NCBI GenBank assembly: GCA_910589145.1
Contig: CAJUSD010000049.1
Location: forward strand, 1-19,526
Reading direction: 5' to 3'
DNA length: 19,526 nt
Source of the DNA: an uncultured Oscillospiraceae bacterium
GTDB taxonomy: Bacteria; Bacillota; Clostridia; Oscillospirales; Ruminococcaceae
The position numbers and the translations under genes were made by a program. Within the stretch, counting starts at the first letter, position 1; each line of letters starts with the position of its first letter. The notes beneath the pieces were generated by a model, which searched no databases, was not told where the DNA came from, and was given only the letters and a program-made list of their open reading frames with translations. Shown in pieces: positions 7,401-13,433 of the stretch.

Positions 7401-10049
7401 CCTGTGGTTATTTATGGACAGCACCGTGGTTTCGCCTGCCCTGGTCTGGATATTACGAATACTGCTGTCTAAAATGTAATTGGTCGGGCTTCTCACTTCC
7501 TGCACGGTGTACCAATCCTCTTCCAGGTTTTCAATGAGGATGGTTCCGTCCGCGCCGGTAGTGTATTCCTTGTAATCCGCGCTGTCCTTTAAGGAAACGC
7601 GGAACACCGCCCCTGCCAGCTTTTTGCCGGTTACTTCGTCGATTTTTTCAATGAGCAGTTTTGGCTTCGGCTTGTTGCGGAAAATGACGGTCACGTTATT
7701 TTGAACAGCGTCAGGGCGAACCATGACGGTCTGGACGTGATGCTCGTCATCCAACAAATATCCATATGGAGGCTGGGATTCCACTATGGTATAATACTGC
7801 CCAGATTCCAGCTTTGGAACCACAACCACGCCGTTTTCGTTGGTTTCAAAATCTCCGAGGAAGGCGAGGGGGTCTTCGTGGCTGCCCTTGTACAATTTGA
7901 AGATTGCCCCAGCCAATCCCTTATCGTTGGTGGAGTCTACCTTCTTAATGGTAAGTCCTGACCAGGGCTGGTTCTCAAACACAACCTCCACCGCTTCGGT
8001 ATTGCCCTCAAAGATGCTGACATTGTGAACCACATCGGTGGACAGATAATACTGGGGCGGGGACTGTTCCTCCACCCGATATTCTCCTGGAATTAAGCCG
8101 GTAAACACTGTTTTTCCGTCTGCACCTGTGGTCTGGGTGTAGGAGATGTTTTGCTCATAGGGCGGGGTATGGGCGCGAAGCAGAGTAATTTTAATGATTG
8201 CTCCCGCCAGGGTCTGTCCTGTCTGTGCGTCCTTTTTTACCACGATAAGCTGCGCCCGCTTGTCATTGGGAACATCCAGCACTTTTTGCTCTCCCCGCAT
8301 AACAGTGACGTCATAGGTGTTCTTGGCGTTCATAGAGTAGCCTGCCGGGGCTGACAGTTCTTCCACAATCAACGCCCCTGCCGCTGGCAGGTCAATGTGG
8401 ATTTTCCCGCTGCCGTCTGTGCTTTCCGTCCATGTCTGTGCGCTGACATTGGGGTCTGCGTAGCGGATGCGGAAGCTGGCCCCTTCCAGGGCGATACTTT
8501 TGTTCCCGGTTTCGTGTTTGTAGATTTCCAACGAGCAGGCTTCCGGGTAATTGACAAAGCCCACCTCTGCGATATTCACCACATCGCCAGATGTTACGGT
8601 AACTGTTTTCGGCACGCTGTCTTTGACATACCCGGACGGTGCGGTCACTTCGGTGACGGTGACGTCTACGGACGTTTGTCCCTCTGGGATGGGAATGACT
8701 ATGGTTTTGCCTCCATAGGGGATTTCCACCGCCTCGTTGATGTAGCCGTCGCATTCCACCTTGAAAATGGCTCCGCCTAGGGGCAGATTGGTGTCCCCAT
8801 CGTACTTGACGATGGTAAGATACCCCAAAGAAGGTTCCGGGGTTTCGGGGGTGGGGTCTTCGGCAGAGGGGATGAAATCCTGGGTAAAGGCCATATACCC
8901 GTCTGCCGGGATGCCCTGGGTTTCGTCATATGTCGCCTTTTCCTGCTGGGAGGACGCCCAGAAGATGAGCCCGCAGCCTTCCCCGCCTTTGTGCCACTCC
9001 ACATAGGAGTCTTCGTCGGGTTCCGTGGCGGATTCTACGGTCAGGGTGTTCCCGCTGACGCTGAAATGCAATGGAGCGCGGGACTGAAAATCCGAAGCAT
9101 CCAAAGTCACAGCGGAATTGGTATTTTCCAGGTCAATGCTCCAGCTCCCGCCGTTGTCGGTCATCTGGTGGATGGTGGGGTTTTTCGGGTCTTTGCTCAT
9201 AAAGCTGGGGATATCCCCAAGGGATTCCATTTCAGAGCGGATTTGCTCGTAATACCCGCTTAACCTTGCCGAATTCGGCGCAATAATCGCCTGGTACACG
9301 CTGCCAGACCGGGGGCTTTGACCGTAACAGATTTCCCAGATGACTGCCTGGGCCGCGTAGTATTTATCCGCGTTTCCCACGCCGGTACAGCAGGCCGCTG
9401 CCTTGGCGATCTCCTTTTTCTGGCTGTCGTTCAGCCCGTTATAGGTCAAACTCCCCGTGGATACGCTGCCGTTGGTGGTATTGAACCGTGCGGGTTCCAC
9501 ACAGTACACCGCTTTGCCATCTGAGGTAAACATGGTGTACGCATTGTAGGGGCTGCCCCCACTGAACGGGTAGGAATGGCTTAACCCTGCGATTTTCTGG
9601 ATGTACACTGTGATGGTTCCGGGGCTGGAACGACGCATCCCTAGGCGGGAGCTTCCGATGGATTTGCTCATTTGAAAGCTCCACCCATCCGGTGGGTCTA
9701 AACCGGTGGTTCCTGTAACCGGCTCGGTTGGCAGGGACGGTTCTGCCTTGTCAGCAATTGTCTCTCCTTCTGTTTCCACAGGAGGATTTTCTGGAATTTC
9801 CTCCGGCTGCTGGACATCGTTTTCAGAGACATTTTCCTGTGTTTGATCGCTGTTTTCCTCATGGTAAGCGTCTTCCCAGGTCAGGGAATCTTCCTCGTTA
9901 TCCCACAGGGGAGGGGCTTCCTCTGTGTCAAACAGGCCGCTTTCCTCAAACCCCGTCAGGGCGTCGTCAAAGGCGTATGCTGGTACCACCGAGCTGACCA
10001 GCATTACCGCTGACAGGAGCAGCGAGAGTATCCTTGCGCATTTTTTCAT
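1452..10049 (-). CDS. Giant thioester-domain adhesin with 25 Cna-B/SpaA-type repeats
   Basis: This 2865-residue protein is predicted to be a secreted surface fibre. Residues 1-26 are a signal peptide (cleavage after AYA). Residues 27-120 are an acidic, Pro/Glu-rich linker. Residues about 145-400 form a thioester domain with Cys183 (VYCVEP) and Gln234 (YAAQAVIWE), the pair expected to form an internal Cys-Gln thioester that can covalently capture host surface amines. Residues 408-2684 are 25 consecutive Cna-B/SpaA-like domains, each with an N-terminal Lys (KVD/KID), a Glu before APxGY, and a terminal Asn (PNTPL) consistent with Lys-Asn isopeptide bonds. Residues 2685-2865 form a different C-terminal domain ending KLPNTGR. 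The LPNTG sorting motif is there, but the usual hydrophobic helix and basic tail are absent. The ATG overlaps the DUF3789 stop (ATGA). The nearby class D sortase is the likely partner. Confidence 0.9.
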   Translation of the reverse strand: MKKCARILSLLLSAVMLVSSVVPAYAFDDALTGFEESGLFDTEEAPPLWDNEEDSLTWEDAYHEENSDQTQENVSENDVQQPEEIPENPPVETEGETIADKAEPSLPTEPVTGTTGLDPPDGWSFQMSKSIGSSRLGMRRSSPGTITVYIQKIAGLSHSYPFSGGSPYNAYTMFTSDGKAVYCVEPARFNTTNGSVSTGSLTYNGLNDSQKKEIAKAAACCTGVGNADKYYAAQAVIWEICYGQSPRSGSVYQAIIAPNSARLSGYYEQIRSEMESLGDIPSFMSKDPKNPTIHQMTDNGGSWSIDLENTNSAVTLDASDFQSRAPLHFSVSGNTLTVESATEPDEDSYVEWHKGGEGCGLIFWASSQQEKATYDETQGIPADGYMAFTQDFIPSAEDPTPETPEPSLGYLTIVKYDGDTNLPLGGAIFKVECDGYINEAVEIPYGGKTIVIPIPEGQTSVDVTVTEVTAPSGYVKDSVPKTVTVTSGDVVNIAEVGFVNYPEACSLEIYKHETGNKSIALEGASFRIRYADPNVSAQTWTESTDGSGKIHIDLPAAGALIVEELSAPAGYSMNAKNTYDVTVMRGEQKVLDVPNDKRAQLIVVKKDAQTGQTLAGAIIKITLLRAHTPPYEQNISYTQTTGADGKTVFTGLIPGEYRVEEQSPPQYYLSTDVVHNVSIFEGNTEAVEVVFENQPWSGLTIKKVDSTNDKGLAGAIFKLYKGSHEDPLAFLGDFETNENGVVVVPKLESGQYYTIVESQPPYGYLLDDEHHVQTVMVRPDAVQNNVTVIFRNKPKPKLLIEKIDEVTGKKLAGAVFRVSLKDSADYKEYTTGADGTILIENLEEDWYTVQEVRSPTNYILDSSIRNIQTRAGETTVLSINNHRMPNLTIRKVDQQSGKGISGVTLRITKEGAKEFQDVVTGADGVFVLEHIEPGWYIITEQRVPESHILDQTPHYIEVKADQDTEIVIKNQAKPSLRILKTDSSTKQPMQNVTFEVSIKQGKTLGEYRTDASGEIFLPNLEPGMYVVKETKTLSGYLIDTEEKEVLVEWGKTSEASFTNTPKNPLLIYKVDFHTGEPLAGATFLVEKVNGERVGEYITGRNGYATVTGIEPGFYLVKEVKPPVNYILDETPKTVELKYDSPAIVQFEDKAMSGLHIKKIDSLTKQPMEGVSFRVSEKDGRTIGTYKTDAQGSILIENLQPGWYTVRETDTLDGYILDEVPRDVEFLWGQLITVEFTNDRKAQLQVKKVDADTGEPLAGAKFRLETVSGEFLGEYSTDRTGFFTVDGLNVDYVVVREIKEPDGYLLNNTPYTVKLEANKPAILEVSNRRLSPIQIRKVDAETGAPLSGAGFRITKANGEYVGDYSTSTDGFLNVPELQPGFYIVSETKAPAGYQLDQTPQTIEVKENVPTMVEFTNQRLPGLQVRKIDAANKAPLGGAKFRVEKADGQQVGDFVTNSAGFFVLSDLEAGTYTVYETEAPAGYILDKSPQTAVLKPNGTTTLEFADKPLAGLQIKKVDAVTGQPMKGVEFRITKLNNEPVGNYVTDGAGLIFVPDLKEGWYVVTETKTLDGYKPDSSPRNVEVVSDKLNIVEYQNQPYPHLQIEKIDAETRQPLEGVRFKVSDQLGRELGSYATNKQGHIHLTGMEQGTYFVQETETLDGYVLDKSVHQINLLWGKTTSLEIPNTPLGRLRIRKVDSETKQPLSGAVFHLFNSKGDFLDEYTTDMLGIIHLPKELEEGRYTLKEVTAPAGYVLDSTPRNIEIKADETLELEIPNTPLGTLRIQKIDSETKEPLYGAEFHLYDSKGNLLGEYTTDNNGLIELSRKLTAGKYLLKETKTPEGYVRDEIVKTIEIKEGETLNVEIPNVPLSTLRIRKIDSQTQKPLIGATFRLFDLNGKLLGEYTTNNQGIAELSKELSAGKYILQEIQAPEGYVLDSEPKTIELKPGKTLELEIPNIPLSSLRIRKVDSKTKEPLAGVVFRLSDSRNKAIGEYATNELGMIEIPQKLTAGKYLLKEISAPEGYALLSKPLEIEIPEGEMAEVEIPNTPLGTLRIQKVCSESGEPLFGAEFRLFDSKKNLLGSYTTDKEGIIEISQKLTAGNYWLRETKAPAGYVLDTEPKEIEIRDGETTIVKLSNIPLCTLKIRKIDSETKEPLYGALFHLYNENGVLLGEYATDDKGEFELSRKLLAGMYFLKEIKAPDGYVLNDHPQKIELKPGETLELEVPNIPLNTLRIRKTDSKTQQPLMGATFRLFDQNKKLVGEYTTDDRGMIELPKQLTSGKYILKEIQAPKNYVLDSTPRTIALEPGKTVELEIPNIPLSSLKIKKIDSETREPLSNAVFRLFDSKNKAIGDYTTNEFGIIEISKQLLAGKYLLRELTAPEGYALLAKPLEIEVPEGDILEIEIPNTPLGTLRIQKVDQETKKPLSGVVFQLYDEKGNPLGSYTANNSGVIEISRKLTAGKYWIKETKAPAGYTLNSTPKAVEIKDGETTRVEIPNIPLSTLKILKIDSETGAPLKDAGFLLYDAKKNLLGEFTTDKDGKIELFRKLTAGKYTLKEIQAPDGYVLLEEPQEIELKPGGTLELEIPNKPMRGKIQITKKSADDNSITREKAGTPLEGAKFEIYNEKLEVVDTLTTDSKGMATTKELPMGTYGIQEIAAPQYYLTDGKVFYAALKVDGDLVKFEVLNQSVDVDVTIEKRGNVEVMAGDIMSYDFSEIRNASNVSLNEFYWHEQLPTDAVRLGQIVTGTWSERLTYSITYRTNQRSRYRTLAENLSSKTSHTLDCSREALNLAANEYVTEIRFEFGTVEPGFHEETKPVFYVSTLADLEDGYRIINRTDVGGKIGDEWITAKDTWVTVVWGRNKGKLPNTGR
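1998..8828 (-). repeat. Array of 25 tandem Cna-B-type repeats inside the adhesin gene
   Basis: Units 1-4 are divergent (96, 95, 98 and 99 residues). Units 5-14 (nt 7664-4995) look uniform at 89 residues (267 bp), although I counted only part of this block residue by residue. Units 15-24 (nt 4994-2295) look uniform at 90 residues (270 bp). Unit 25 is 99 residues. The change from 89 to 90 comes with a switch of the central loop from LxPGWY-like to KLTAGKY-like. The two blocks therefore look like two separate rounds of amplification. Confidence 0.85.
2565..4724 (-). repeat. Higher-order repeat: two copies of a four-domain block (1080 bp each)
   Basis: Domains 16-19 (4724-3645) and 20-23 (3644-2565) match in order: 16 with 20, 17 with 21, 18 with 22, 19 with 23; domain 24 begins a third round. 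For example, domains 18 and 22 alone share APEGYALLxKPLEIE, and the DNA at 3961-4000 and 2881-2920 lines up base for base at an offset of exactly 1080. This shows duplication of a four-unit block rather than single-unit expansion. Confidence 0.75.
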
Positions 10050-10168
10050 TTCACAACCTCTTTCTCTGATTCAAATGTAGATTTCTCTGGCTGGCTGACT
10101 TGGAACGGGCACATAATCACTGTCCCCATCAATCCTCCAACCAATAATCCCGCCATGAATAGTAACAT
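10046..10168 (-). CDS. DUF3789-type small membrane protein
   Basis: A 40-residue product, MLLFMAGLLVGGLMGTVIMC at the N-terminus followed by a charged tail ending EKEVVK. One glycine-rich transmembrane helix followed by a Cys near residue 20 is the pattern of DUF3789, a tiny protein found in Tn1549-like ICEs with unknown function. The start at 10168 has an AAGGAAAG SD; an in-frame ATG at 10189 lacks one. Its TGA overlaps the adhesin ATG as ATGA, so adhesin translation is probably coupled to it. Confidence 0.7.
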   Translation of the reverse strand: MLLFMAGLLVGGLMGTVIMCPFQVSQPEKSTFESEKEVVK

Positions 10169-10202
10169 TGAGCATCTTTCCTTTCTCATTTATGTTTTAT
10201 AT

Positions 10203-10239
10203 GCAAAAAGGGCAGCTACATTTTCATGTAACTGCCCTT
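10203..10239 (-). terminator. Rho-independent terminator after the CAP-domain gene
   Basis: On the minus strand AAGGGCAG pairs with CTGCCCTT (10232-10239 and 10208-10215) and ATGTA-type inner arms extend the stem with one mismatch. A TTTTTT run follows directly. It lies 35 bases after the CAP gene stop and 35 bases before the DUF3789 start. Confidence 0.85.
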
Positions 10240-10273
10240 GAATTGGTTGTATGGACTTTATTTTGCCAATTGG

Positions 10274-10999
10274 CTATTTGGCGAATAACTCTAATACTGC
10301 GATTCCCTTCCCAGCCGGGGTTTCTCCCCAGGATACGCCGATCCCTGCATACTTGTGGTCGGGATTCAGCATATTTTTCTTGTGCGCCGGGCTTGACAGG
10401 AACCCGTTGACCACTGCTTCCGGGCTGCTGCAGGTGCTGATGATGATCTCACCGGTGCAGATCAGGCTGGTGTCGTACTCTTTGAAGATGGTGTCTGCTG
10501 TGGTTCCGTCCGGGCGGGTGTGGGTCATCTTCTTGTTGTTCTCATCCTTCCGAGCCTGGGCCATCTCGCTGAGGACTGAGTCGGTTTCCAGAGGCGGCGC
10601 TCCAGCTTCTGCCCTTGCCTCGTTGGTCAGGCGCAGAACTTCCTCCGCGAAGCTCTCCAGCGTGTAGGGGAAATCTTCCTGTTCTGACAGGATTTTTTCA
10701 GACTCCGCTTCCTCTGATAAAGCTGGCTTTGCGCCGTTCTCTTTCTTTGGAATTACGACTTTTACCTTTTTGGGTCTTAAAACCACCTCCACCGTCACTG
10801 CCTTTGTCGGCTCTGCTGTAGGGGTTGGCTGAAATTTTTGCTGATTGGGCACTTCTGAATTGCTGGATTGGGAACCATGATTCTGGGAATCTCCCACATA
10901 CACCGCTTCTATGCTGAAGATTTCTTCCGCATAGACCGGGGCCGTTGAACCTGCCGCCAGCAGCGCTGCTAATATCACTGCCATTCCTTTTCGTTTCAT
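10274..10999 (-). CDS. Secreted CAP-domain (SCP/YkwD-like) protein
   Basis: This 241-residue product has a signal peptide (residues 1-24, ending PVYA), a low-complexity, charged linker (about 25-115) and a C-terminal CAP domain (about 116-241). The domain shows the YkwD-type motifs: LTNEARAEAG, MTHTRPDGT with His160, a Glu at 184 in TGEII (usually GEN), and SSPAHKKNM with His206 followed by YAGIGV. CAP domains are secreted; bacterial YkwD-like members have no agreed activity, and roles in cell-wall binding or peptidoglycan processing have been proposed. The start is set by GGAGG 7 bases upstream. It follows the sortase gene by about 47 bases and ends in a strong terminator, so it is probably the last gene of the sortase operon. 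The linker may anchor or space the domain at the wall. Confidence 0.88.
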   Translation of the reverse strand: MKRKGMAVILAALLAAGSTAPVYAEEIFSIEAVYVGDSQNHGSQSSNSEVPNQQKFQPTPTAEPTKAVTVEVVLRPKKVKVVIPKKENGAKPALSEEAESEKILSEQEDFPYTLESFAEEVLRLTNEARAEAGAPPLETDSVLSEMAQARKDENNKKMTHTRPDGTTADTIFKEYDTSLICTGEIIISTCSSPEAVVNGFLSSPAHKKNMLNPDHKYAGIGVSWGETPAGKGIAVLELFAK

Positions 11000-11046
11000 G
11001 GAATCGCCTCCTTCATCTATACAATACCAGCAATTTAGAATGAAAG

Positions 11047-11802
11047 CTATTCACGAACTCCAACAAAATTTTCCTGCTCTGCTTGTACCATAAGCCGTTT
11101 GTTGGGCTTTCCGGTAACGCAGGTGATGAGGGTAATTTTGTTTTCGCCGTCTGTGCTGGGGGCCAGGAAGCTCCAATCGTCGTCTGCTATTTCCTGGACT
11201 TTTGTTACTTTGTACTGCCGTTCTCCCAATGTGGTTTTATAGGTAACGGAGTCCCCCTGTTTCAAAAGATGTATATCCCGGAAGTACGCCACAGCTCCCG
11301 CCGGAGCTTCGTTGTGGGAGGCCAGACCAATGTTGCCCTCCCAGGCGGAGGTAACAGCAAAATGGGCGATCCCCTTGGTCATGGATTCTATCTCCCCGCC
11401 TGCTTCTGGTTCATAGACCGGGGCGGTAAGGTTTAGCTTGGGAATCACCAAAGTCCCTATGGAGCCGTTCTCGATTGTGATTTCTTCCGGCAGGGTGTAG
11501 CTCTCTGTCGATAGGGGAGAGGGTTCATTCCAAATCTGGGCTGGGTCAGTTACAACAGATGGAACGGTTTGGGTCTTTTCCGTTTTGACCTGTTCCTGCC
11601 CTGATGCCGGAATCACGACAATTCCATCTTCGCTGGAGTAGACTGGGTTGGTTTCAAGGTCAAATGTCACCTCATCTTCCACAGGCAATTCCGCCAATGT
11701 TATGACAGGTTCTTCGGACTGAGTTCTCCATGCCACAAAAATAATGGCTGCTGTGATGGGAACCAAGCACAGCAGCCTCCAGCTTTTCCATGTTTCTCTC
11801 AT
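11047..11802 (-). CDS. Class D sortase
   Basis: This 251-residue membrane protein has a single N-terminal anchor (about residues 9-25), a stalk to about residue 112 and a sortase domain to the end. The catalytic residues are visible: His163 in GLASHNE, Cys228 in TLITCVTG and Arg236 in NKRLMVQA; TLxTC fits class D. Sortases cleave LPxTG-type signals and join the Thr to a wall or pilin nucleophile outside the cell. The only LPxTG protein in the window is the giant adhesin (LPNTG), encoded about 1 kb downstream, and it is the obvious substrate. The start ATG overlaps the stop of the preceding membrane protein gene as ATGA, showing tight coupling. Confidence 0.92.
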   Translation of the reverse strand: MRETWKSWRLLCLVPITAAIIFVAWRTQSEEPVITLAELPVEDEVTFDLETNPVYSSEDGIVVIPASGQEQVKTEKTQTVPSVVTDPAQIWNEPSPLSTESYTLPEEITIENGSIGTLVIPKLNLTAPVYEPEAGGEIESMTKGIAHFAVTSAWEGNIGLASHNEAPAGAVAYFRDIHLLKQGDSVTYKTTLGERQYKVTKVQEIADDDWSFLAPSTDGENKITLITCVTGKPNKRLMVQAEQENFVGVRE

Positions 11803-12863
11803 TCAGCATCCCCCAATCCCCGGTCCATTTCATCCAGAAGGTCGGGACGGTTCATTTTGGGGCGGTTGGCGTATGGATTGTTTTCTCCATTCCGGCTTTT
11901 CCTTTTCAGCAGCCTTACCAGGAAGAAGCCTCCCACCGATGCGCTGCCTATTAACCCAATTGCAAGAATCGTTATGAAGATCGGTTTCCAGTCAAATTCC
12001 AGAGATTCCGGGAGAATGGCGGGGGTCTGGATTTCCTCATAAACGATGGAATAAACTGCCTCTCCCGGCGTTGTTCTGCTGACCTGTCCCGTATAGGACG
12101 CTGTCACCAAATATCCATCTTCTTTGCTCCCCCAGGCTGTCCCGCTGTATTCAGCAGTCGCCTTGAATAGAGAGGGGACGCTGCTGTTGTCTGCCGAGCT
12201 CGCCATTGGAACCCAGTTTACATGGGACAGTTTCAATGTCACACCGTTTTTCTCCGCTGTTTTCGGGACATAGTAGGGGTCGTTGCGCTCCAGGCCCATG
12301 TATTCCCTGGTGTCCTTCAGGGTGTATGAATAACGGGATGTATCTGTCACCTCTGTTTGGATAGAATCCAAATTAAGTGATAATATACCGGAAAAGCCAT
12401 TTTCCTGATACTCCAAACTCGGCTCCAACAAAGAGAGAATCTCATTCCGCTTGTTTGTATCTGCTTCCAGCGTCACAGTTTGTGAAACGGTTTTCTGCTC
12501 CTGCTTCCCCTCCAGCTCCCGGCGGAGGATGTCCGATACCTCATACTGGGCACCTCGCCGGGTCAGCCCCTTCTCAATGAGAACCTGGGGGTTTGTATTC
12601 TCCGGCACAACGAACGTCTTGACCAGCAGCTTGACGCCGTCTTCTTCTGCTGTTTGTATTTCAACCGGATAGAAGCTTCCTGTGGTATACTGCACTTTCG
12701 CTTCATCTGTGTCTTCCTCCCTTGGCGTAATGTCGGTGATGGAAATGCTTGTCCCAACGCCGGTTTCATCTATAACCGTCTGGGGCGTTTCAGCGGCGTA
12801 TACCACCGTCGATGCCGTCACCGCTATGATGCTGGCCAACGCTGCTGTTATTTTTTTCACCAT
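11799..12863 (-). CDS. Signal-peptide, single-pass membrane protein of the sortase cluster (function unknown)
   Basis: I do not recognise a family for this 354-residue product. Residues 1-23 are a signal peptide (VVYA/AE). Residues about 24-290 are extracytoplasmic, rich in Thr, Ser and Glu with alternating strand patterns. Residues about 294-316 form a transmembrane helix (FITILAIGLIGSASVGGF), followed by a basic stop-transfer (RLLKRKSR) and a polar tail of about 38 residues. The topology (outside domain, one helix, short inside tail) suits a sensor, scaffold or assembly partner for the sortase, with which it overlaps by 4 bases. It starts 2 bases after the AbrB-like gene, with GGTGG as SD. 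The role is inferred only from this neighbourhood. Confidence 0.8.
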   Translation of the reverse strand: MVKKITAALASIIAVTASTVVYAAETPQTVIDETGVGTSISITDITPREEDTDEAKVQYTTGSFYPVEIQTAEEDGVKLLVKTFVVPENTNPQVLIEKGLTRRGAQYEVSDILRRELEGKQEQKTVSQTVTLEADTNKRNEILSLLEPSLEYQENGFSGILSLNLDSIQTEVTDTSRYSYTLKDTREYMGLERNDPYYVPKTAEKNGVTLKLSHVNWVPMASSADNSSVPSLFKATAEYSGTAWGSKEDGYLVTASYTGQVSRTTPGEAVYSIVYEEIQTPAILPESLEFDWKPIFITILAIGLIGSASVGGFFLVRLLKRKSRNGENNPYANRPKMNRPDLLDEMDRGLGDAE

Positions 12864-12865
12864 AT

Positions 12866-13129
12866 CTATTCCACCCTTCTGGATTTTTCCAACAGCATAG
12901 CTGCAAGCTCCACCTGTTTTTCCCTAGGCATTGCTGCCGCTGCTGCATGGACGTATGTTTCTACCGCTTCCGGCGACTGGTCGCCTATTTCAATGAGATG
13001 CACCTTCTGGATGCAAAGTTTGCTGTCCTGCTCTGTTAGCTTCACAAAGTCTCCACAGTCCACTTCCAACGCATCCCTCAATTCCTTGGGCAGATATACC
13101 CGCCCTTTGCTGTCGATAAGCTTATACAT
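12866..13129 (-). CDS. AbrB/SpoVT-type DNA-binding regulator, second of a pair
   Basis: The 87-residue product opens with a swapped-hairpin AbrB domain: MYKLIDSKGRVYLPKELRDA followed by LEVDCGDFVKL and CIQKV. SKGRVxLPKELR is the diagnostic first half, and such dimers bind DNA or act as antitoxin-like regulators. Residues about 50-87 form a helical tail (PEAVETYVHAAAAAM). The ATG at 13129 overlaps the previous gene by 8 bases. The longer upstream frame to 13288 would run antiparallel to no domain and is rejected. It probably regulates the operon it sits in. Confidence 0.82.
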   Translation of the reverse strand: MYKLIDSKGRVYLPKELRDALEVDCGDFVKLTEQDSKLCIQKVHLIEIGDQSPEAVETYVHAAAAAMPREKQVELAAMLLEKSRRVE

Positions 13130-13433
13130 TCCCTTCAATGTCGATGGCCCCTTTCTCGATTGCTCCGCGGATGGTTTCAGGGGTAATCCCCAGCGAACAG
13201 AATATCCGAACCGCGTCTTCCGGCAGGCAACAGAGCATTTTGTCTGCTTTTGCGTCCTCCCAGTCCTCCTCCAAAAACCTCCTTTCACAGCTTTCTGCTG
13301 TTTCTATCTGGATTCGCCCTTCCTCTATGGTATAGCTGAGTCCGTCCCCCTGGGACAAACCCGCTTCTTCCAGCATCTCTGCCGGGAGATATAAACCTTC
13401 CTCTTTTTCTGGAATTTCAAGAATCACTCTCAT
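13122..13433 (-). CDS. AbrB/SpoVT-like domain protein, first of a pair
   Basis: This 103-residue product begins MRVILEIPEKEEGLYLPAEM, then LEEAGLSQGDGLSYTIEEGRIQIE, the strand-loop-strand pattern of a swapped-hairpin AbrB domain (residues 1-46), more diverged than its neighbour. The C-terminal half is helical and acidic (WEDAKADKML...). It may be a heteromeric partner of the next AbrB-like protein. The ATG lies 8 bases after AGGAGG and overlaps the methylase gene by 17 bases. Confidence 0.72.
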   Translation of the reverse strand: MRVILEIPEKEEGLYLPAEMLEEAGLSQGDGLSYTIEEGRIQIETAESCERRFLEEDWEDAKADKMLCCLPEDAVRIFCSLGITPETIRGAIEKGAIDIEGNV

